From NCBI GenBank assembly GCA_018897395.1, contig JAHIKV010000116.1, forward strand, positions 1 to 9,470: DNA of 9,470 nucleotides, read 5' to 3'. The stretch comes from Planctomycetota bacterium. Lineage in GTDB: Bacteria > Planctomycetota > Planctomycetia > Pirellulales > Thermoguttaceae. The position numbers and the translations under genes were made by a program. Under the pieces are notes generated by a model. The model searched no databases. It was given only the letters and a program-made list of their open reading frames with translations, and was not told the origin of the DNA. Each line of letters starts with the position of its first letter. Within the stretch, counting starts at the first letter, position 1. This document shows, in pieces, positions 5,561 through 9,470 of this stretch.

Positions 5561-7144
5561 ATGTCTTCCCAATTCCCCCCGGCTTCCGACCCGCACCAAC
5601 CCGCCGAGGGCGATCTATCCGGCCGGCGCTTGGGCGACTTCCACCTCTTGCGGCGGCTGGGACGCGGGGCGATGGCCGAGGTCTATCTGGCCGAGCAGGA
5701 GCGTCTGAAGCGGCAGGTGGCCATTAAAATACTCAAACCGGAGCTGGCCGGCGACCGGACGTATCTCCAGCGGTTCGAGTTGGAGGCCCAGGCCGCCGCC
5801 TCGCTGGTCCACGCCAACATCGTGCAGATATATGAGGTCGGCTGCGTCGACCAATTGCACTACATTGCCCAGGAGTACGTGCAAGGCCGGAACCTCAGCG
5901 ATTACCTTTCCCGGCATGGCCCGCCCGATCTGAGCCACGCGCTGTCGATTATTCGCCAGGTTGCGTCCGCGCTGGCCAAGGCGGCCGAACGGGGCGTCGT
6001 CCACCGCGACATCAAGCCGGAGAACATCATGCTCACCTCCGGCGGCGAGGTGAAGGTGGCCGACTTCGGACTGGCCCGGCTGACTCGCGAAGGCGCCGCC
6101 AATGACCTGACCCAGATCGGCATCACGCTGGGTACGCCTCTTTACATGAGCCCGGAGCAGGTCGAAGGCAAGCCGCTCGACCCGCGCAGCGACATCTATT
6201 CGTTCGGCGTGACCTGCTACCAGATGCTCGCCGGCACGCCGCCGTTTACCGGCGAGACGGCGTTGGGGGTTGCGGTGCAGCACTTGAAGTCGCGGCCGCA
6301 GCCGCTCGAATCGCTGCGTCCCGACCTGCCTCCGGCGCTGTGCCGGATCGTGCATCGGATGTTGGCCAAATACCCCTCGGAGCGTTTCGATTCGGCCCGC
6401 GTCTTGCTCCGCGAACTGCGTCGGGTGCAAATCGAGCATTTCGGCGACGATTGGCCCGAGGACCTACCCGGCTGGGAGTCGTTGGCGGCGGAGATGCCCG
6501 ACGATCCGCGTGTCGCGGCCACCCGGCGACTGGGCGAGTTGATGAAATCCACCGCCCGAATGCGGCCCGGCCGGCGTCGTTGGGGCTGGCTCGCGGCGGG
6601 GTTAGTGGCCGCGTTCGCCATCGGCGGCGCCGCGGCCTGGTGGTTGGTTGTCCCGCCGTCGCTGTTGGCCGACGCGAATCCCGCTCTGCCGAAGGTTCCC
6701 AAGGAGCCTAGCGTCGAGCGCCAGTGCTATCGGGCCAGCCAACTCGGCACGGAAGCAGCCTGGCAAAGCGTGCTCGACTATTACCCCGACAAGAAATCCT
6801 ACGCACTCCGCGCCAAGCAACAACTCTCGTTGATCTTCTTGCGCAAGGAAGAGTATGCTCGGGCGATGGCGATTTTCGACGAGCTGGCCGCCCTGGACGA
6901 AGACCAGCCCGAGCTAAGGGCCTTTGGCCTGGCCGGACAATGCGGCGTGTTGAGTCTACGCGGCCAGTGCGACGAGTCGGACGCCGTCCTACGCCGGCTT
7001 TGGCCCATCCACGACCGACTCGACAACAGACAGATGAAAAGATTGTTGGAATACGCCATCGAGAGGAACCGATCGAAGCTGGGCCAACAGACCGCACGGG
7101 AGTGGGACCGCTGGCTTGCCGAGCAGTTCCGCGAGGGCGATTGA
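5561..7144 (+). CDS. Membrane-anchored PknB-type Ser/Thr protein kinase with TPR-like C-terminal region
   Basis: Transfers phosphate from ATP to Ser or Thr of target proteins. The kinase domain (about 27-290) has every key motif: glycine loop GRGAMAEVY at 34-42, Lys56 in VAIK, a helix-C glutamate near 75, HRDIKPEN at 148-155, DFG at 168-170 and GTPLYMSPEQ at 191-200. Thr183 and Thr189 in the activation loop are plausible autophosphorylation sites. A juxtamembrane stretch leads to one transmembrane helix (about 341-364). The C-terminal 385-527 is helical, with TPR-like pairs such as LIFLRKEEYARAMAIFDEL at 424-442, and should lie outside the cytoplasm. This is the common planctomycete kinase layout. 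No Shine-Dalgarno sequence precedes the ATG. The gene diverges from the channel operon across a repeat-rich 500-bp region, so shared regulation is possible. The targets are unknown. Confidence 0.95.
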   Translation: MSSQFPPASDPHQPAEGDLSGRRLGDFHLLRRLGRGAMAEVYLAEQERLKRQVAIKILKPELAGDRTYLQRFELEAQAAASLVHANIVQIYEVGCVDQLHYIAQEYVQGRNLSDYLSRHGPPDLSHALSIIRQVASALAKAAERGVVHRDIKPENIMLTSGGEVKVADFGLARLTREGAANDLTQIGITLGTPLYMSPEQVEGKPLDPRSDIYSFGVTCYQMLAGTPPFTGETALGVAVQHLKSRPQPLESLRPDLPPALCRIVHRMLAKYPSERFDSARVLLRELRRVQIEHFGDDWPEDLPGWESLAAEMPDDPRVAATRRLGELMKSTARMRPGRRRWGWLAAGLVAAFAIGGAAAWWLVVPPSLLADANPALPKVPKEPSVERQCYRASQLGTEAAWQSVLDYYPDKKSYALRAKQQLSLIFLRKEEYARAMAIFDELAALDEDQPELRAFGLAGQCGVLSLRGQCDESDAVLRRLWPIHDRLDNRQMKRLLEYAIERNRSKLGQQTAREWDRWLAEQFREGD

Positions 7145-7211
7145 CACTGCGGGCGGCGGCTGGTACAAGTTAAGGATTCTTAGCTTGGCCGCGTGCCGAC
7201 AACAAGGAAAA

Positions 7212-7284
7212 GCCCCCTTCGTCTAGTGGCCCAGGACGTCGGATTCTCAGTCCGATAACACCGGTTCGACTCCGGTAGGGGGTA
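7212..7284 (+). tRNA. tRNA-Glu(CTC)
   Basis: A 73-nt cloverleaf. The acceptor stem is GCCCCCT (7212-7218) with AGGGGGT (7277-7283), closing with a G-U pair at position 1. The D-arm follows. The anticodon stem is TCGGA with TCCGA around the loop TTCTCAG, giving anticodon CTC (7246-7248). The T-arm is ACCGG, loop TTCGACT, CCGGT. The discriminator is A7284 and no CCA is encoded. It decodes GAG glutamate codons. Its 3' half is shared with the end of the integrase gene on the other strand, so it is the probable attachment site of the element to the right. Confidence 0.95.
7244..7284. other. Probable attL region in the 3' half of tRNA-Glu
   Basis: The integrase gene on the minus strand runs into the tRNA and stops with TGA at 7249-7247, inside the anticodon loop. 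Integrases that target tRNA genes commonly recombine within the anticodon loop, the T-loop or the 3' end. The crossover segment is therefore expected somewhere between the anticodon loop and the acceptor end. No second copy of this 3' half was noticed in the window, so attR should lie to the right of 9470. The exact core cannot be defined here. Confidence 0.6.
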
Positions 7285-8506
7285 TTACCTCTCTGGCAGG
7301 GTATTGCAAGGTGTCGCAAACCCCGGAAAAACCGGGGTTTCTTGTTTCGGCTTGCCGCCCGTTGCGACCCGTTTCTTGCGGTTGCTGCACCGGATTATGC
7401 ACCGCCTTCTCGTAGTCGGCGTCGATCACGGTCAGATAGTGTTTTAAGGCAACGGGCGTGCTGTTGCCGATCCAGGAACAAACGACGTGCATCGGGTAGT
7501 CTTGCGACAACTCCGTCTCACGGCTTGCCCGCATGTTCTGAAAACACCGCTCCCACAACTGGACGCCCGCCCGGTTGCATATCTTCCGAAAGGTGGTCCG
7601 CAGGTTCGCACTTGCTATTTGATGCTTGGCAATGATGTGGACGGTCCCCGGTTCGGCTTCGTCAAACACCGTTTCCAGGTGGGGCCGCAACTCGGGGAAC
7701 AAGGGGATCATCCTCGATTCGCCGCCGGGATGGCAGGCCGTCTTGGGGCTGGGCACACGGATCCGGTTACGTTCCCAATCTACGTCGGACCACGTCAAGG
7801 CAAACGTCTCGGAGGGCGTCCGCAAACCGCCATAGCGAGCCAAGGCGATAATCAGTCGCCACTCGGCATCAGGGCAGGCCGCAATAACTTGCTCCGTCAG
7901 TTCGCGGGAGACATAGAACATTCTCGACGTGTTCACTTGGGACGGGGCTTTCACGTCCTGCATCGGGTTATCGGCAATCAGCTTCTTGCGGACGGCCGCC
8001 CGGAAATACTGTCTTGCCCGTCTCACGTTCCGGCCGATGGTCGCCGGGGCGTGCCCTTTGGCCTCTTGGTGAGCTTTCCAATCGTCGCAATCGCCGGCCG
8101 TAATCTCGGTCAACAGCCGGTCGGGACCGAAGTAATCCACAAGGGAACGCTCCGTCTGCCGATAGTTTTTGAGTGTGTTCGGTTTCATCCCCGGTCGGGC
8201 CGCAATGTACTGGTGGATAAAATCGGCGAGGTTTAGGCCATCGGCCGCCCGTTGCCGCTTGTGGACAAGCCCCACGGCCGCAAGTCGGGCATGTAGGGCG
8301 TCGTCGATTTCGGCTATCCATCGGGCCGTTTCCCCGTTCAGCGCGCCGCCGGTCGCTTGCGCCGCGGCAAGATGTTCAACTTTCACTTGGACCGTTTCGG
8401 CCAGCCGTTGCGACACCTTGCCCAGCCTTATCGACCGCCGTTTTCCGTCGCCGCCGACGAATTGGATTGTCCGCCGCCCGTTCGGTTCCCGCGATATTGA
8501 CGCCAT
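7247..8506 (-). CDS. Tyrosine recombinase (site-specific integrase) of a tRNA-targeted element
   Basis: A DNA strand-exchange enzyme expected to integrate and excise the element. The 419-aa protein has an N-terminal DNA-binding part, a SAM-like core-binding domain (about 92-186, with NTLKNYRQTERSLVDYFG at 110-127) and a catalytic domain (about 195-370). Visible active-site residues are Arg229 (GLRTPSE), Lys255, Arg326 and the nucleophile Tyr357 (KHYL). The two usual histidines are replaced: Gln323 stands at the H of HxxR and Asn348 at the H of the GHSS-like motif (IGNST). The tail beyond about 385 runs through a terminator-like hairpin and then the tRNA, ending TGVEPVLSD. A good ribosome-binding site (AAAGGGG, six bases before the ATG) supports the start. 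The gene lies 13 bp after the 115-aa gene as the last member of a leftward operon. Confidence 0.93.
   Translation of the reverse strand: MASISREPNGRRTIQFVGGDGKRRSIRLGKVSQRLAETVQVKVEHLAAAQATGGALNGETARWIAEIDDALHARLAAVGLVHKRQRAADGLNLADFIHQYIAARPGMKPNTLKNYRQTERSLVDYFGPDRLLTEITAGDCDDWKAHQEAKGHAPATIGRNVRRARQYFRAAVRKKLIADNPMQDVKAPSQVNTSRMFYVSRELTEQVIAACPDAEWRLIIALARYGGLRTPSETFALTWSDVDWERNRIRVPSPKTACHPGGESRMIPLFPELRPHLETVFDEAEPGTVHIIAKHQIASANLRTTFRKICNRAGVQLWERCFQNMRASRETELSQDYPMHVVCSWIGNSTPVALKHYLTVIDADYEKAVHNPVQQPQETGRNGRQAETRNPGFSGVCDTLQYPAREVIPPTGVEPVLSD
7318..7347 (+). terminator. Intrinsic terminator for tRNA-Glu, embedded in the integrase gene
   Basis: AAACCCCGG (7318-7326) and CCGGGGTTT (7332-7340) make a perfect 9-bp stem around the loop AAAAA, followed by the T-rich CTTGTTT. 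It lies 34 bp past the tRNA 3' end and reads as an intrinsic terminator on the plus strand. On the minus strand it encodes integrase residues of about 389-396. Such termination would also limit tRNA readthrough into the integrase operon as antisense RNA. Confidence 0.75.
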
Positions 8507-8519
8507 AATGAACCCCTTT

Positions 8520-8867
8520 CTACTCGGTTGTTTCCTTGCTCCCCTCGATGTACAAGATGTGTTCCCAGGGAATGATTACTGTTGAAGTTTTTGTTACAAT
8601 TCCTTGGTCATCCTTGAATACGGTGGCAAGTACAATTGTGTCGTTATTTGCATTGCTAAAGAACCCAGACGTGAATTTTCCGTCCTTTAGTCTGACAGTG
8701 CATTTTGCGCCACGCAGTTCCCAGGACGACTGAGAAAACGGGTTGTCGCTGTCTTCCCGAAGGTCTGGCCCGACAAGGGCCTTCCGAAGGTCGCGCCCGA
8801 AAACACCGCAGACGAGTACGGCGGTCAACGCGACCACGGCGAACAGTTTCCAAAAATGCTCTTTCAT
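8520..8867 (-). CDS. Small membrane-anchored protein with possible Sm-like beta barrel (115 aa), function unknown
   Basis: Not recognised as a named family. Residues of about 7-24 form one hydrophobic segment (LFAVVALTAVLVCGVF), a signal anchor or uncleaved signal peptide. Cys20 is preceded by Val, so the lipobox is poor. After a polar linker, residues of about 50-108 show alternating strands with KDGKFTSGFF at 61-70, DTIVLATVF at 76-84 and VIIPWEHILYIEG at 97-109. This recalls Sm/Hfq-like or SH3-like small barrels, in which a Gly follows the first strands and a late strand reads I-x-Y-I. That fold is an inference from pattern only. AAGGA eight bases before the ATG supports the start. The gene overlaps the upstream HTH gene by ATGA (8864-8867) and is followed after 13 bp by the integrase. 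Base composition is more AT-rich than in the chromosomal genes to the left. Confidence 0.75.
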   Translation of the reverse strand: MKEHFWKLFAVVALTAVLVCGVFGRDLRKALVGPDLREDSDNPFSQSSWELRGAKCTVRLKDGKFTSGFFSNANNDTIVLATVFKDDQGIVTKTSTVIIPWEHILYIEGSKETTE

Positions 8868-9466
8868 TTGGATTTTCCTTTCTGCTTGGAACTGCTATTA
8901 TTAGTCCTTCTGCTTTTCTGAACTACCAGCCGAATCCCGATACATGCCGCCAGCTTGTCGAGAGAATCCATCGACAAGCCCACCTGCCCCTGGACGAAAC
9001 GGCACAAGGTAGCCGCGTCGATACCGGTTTGCTTGGCAATCCGGTAGCGGGTCTTGCCGCAGTTTTGCACCGCTGCCCGGATTTCGTCACTGAATTGTTT
9101 GGCCTGTTTTTTCGTCATGCCTGTAATCCTATCGACTAATTGGTTTTGTGTCAACCACCCCTTTCCGATTTTCTCGCCTTCACCACCACTTCCGCCGCTA
9201 GTCCCCGTCAGGCGGTAAAAACGCAACCACGCGACGGCTTCCGCCGTTTTTGACCGGGCCGCACAAATACGGGCCGCAGCATAAACCAGCCTTTCGTCGT
9301 CGTCGATTCGCCCAATCTCATAAAGAATCGCCCGCTTTATCCGCGATTCGCGGCCCGACTTGTTGTTGCATAGGTACTCAAACACGCCGGGAAAATCCTC
9401 TTTGCCCGCTTTGCAACAAGCAATAAGCACTTTAAATGCACGTAACTTGTAATGGGCATTTACCAC
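8864..9466 (-). CDS. XRE-like helix-turn-helix protein, 5' end uncertain at window edge
   Basis: The frame is open to the right edge. The furthest visible start is GTG at 9466-9464, four bases from the edge, so the gene may begin outside the window. Residues 127-184 form a Cro/XRE-type HTH: SDEIRAAVQNCG, TRYRIAKQTG, recognition helix DAATLCRFVQG, then SMDSLDKLAACIG. The tail is basic and Ser-, Lys-rich. The N-terminal 116 residues are helical and unrecognised, with a Gly-rich bridge near 88-97. An internal ATG at 9118-9116 (residue 117) has AGGA eight bases upstream. It would give an 84-aa HTH protein, the size of many small planctomycete regulators, so two products or a gene fusion are possible. 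Its stop overlaps the start of the 115-aa gene by ATGA. A role as autorepressor of the integrase operon is the likeliest, by context only. Confidence 0.8.
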   Translation of the reverse strand: MVNAHYKLRAFKVLIACCKAGKEDFPGVFEYLCNNKSGRESRIKRAILYEIGRIDDDERLVYAAARICAARSKTAEAVAWLRFYRLTGTSGGSGGEGEKIGKGWLTQNQLVDRITGMTKKQAKQFSDEIRAAVQNCGKTRYRIAKQTGIDAATLCRFVQGQVGLSMDSLDKLAACIGIRLVVQKSRRTNNSSSKQKGKSK

Positions 9467-9470
9467 GGAA

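Noticed and set aside
7247..8506. Integrase as a pseudogene because of its odd tail and missing histidines
   Set aside because: The frame is intact, the nucleophilic Tyr and both Arg remain, and the ribosome-binding site is good. The odd tail is explained by overlap with the tRNA attachment site.
8520..8867. Lipoprotein call for the 115-aa protein
   Set aside because: The only candidate cysteine (Cys20) follows Val, not Gly, Ala or Ser, so the lipobox is poor.

Overview
The window looks like a chromosomal segment of a Planctomycetota bacterium, probably of the Pirellulales type. It is GC-rich, and the genes have few Shine-Dalgarno sequences. It carries a PknB-type kinase with a membrane anchor and TPR-like tail, large coiled-coil ExbD-like proteins, short palindromic and heptanucleotide repeats, and a divergent integrase beside a tRNA gene. 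This assignment rests on gene style and was not checked by a search.

Layout, left to right. (1) 145-867 (+) is larB, a nickel-pincer cofactor biosynthesis gene with a short N-terminus; no larC or larE is in the window. Two tandem GGA-loop palindromes (878-926) separate it from the next, convergent operon. (2) 5059-945 (-) is a three-gene operon. It encodes a MotA/TolQ/ExbB-type channel protein with a long helical tail, then two different large ExbD-like single-pass proteins (590 and 335 aa). The first two genes overlap by ATGA. The last two are separated by 159 bp holding two heptanucleotide arrays. Together they probably form a proton- or sodium-driven inner-membrane machine of unknown load. 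(3) 5060-5560 is a 500-bp divergent intergenic region rich in inverted repeats. (4) 5561-7144 (+) is a membrane-anchored Ser/Thr protein kinase with intact catalytic motifs. (5) 7212-7284 (+) is tRNA-Glu(CTC). (6) From about 7247 to the right edge is the left end of an integrated element. It is a leftward operon of an HTH protein, a 115-aa membrane-anchored protein with a possible Sm-like barrel, and a tyrosine recombinase. The last 13 or so integrase codons and its stop lie antisense inside the 3' half of the tRNA gene. The DNA right of about 8507 is visibly more AT-rich than the rest, which fits acquisition.

The best candidates for something undescribed are the channel operon, with two distinct coiled-coil partners that share an alpha/beta module, and the HTH/115-aa/integrase cassette. 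The noncoding repeats deserve attention too, above all an apparently intergenic repeat pair carried in frame inside the 590-aa protein and a 79-bp nested palindrome upstream of the channel operon. The far end of the integrated element (attR) is outside the window.
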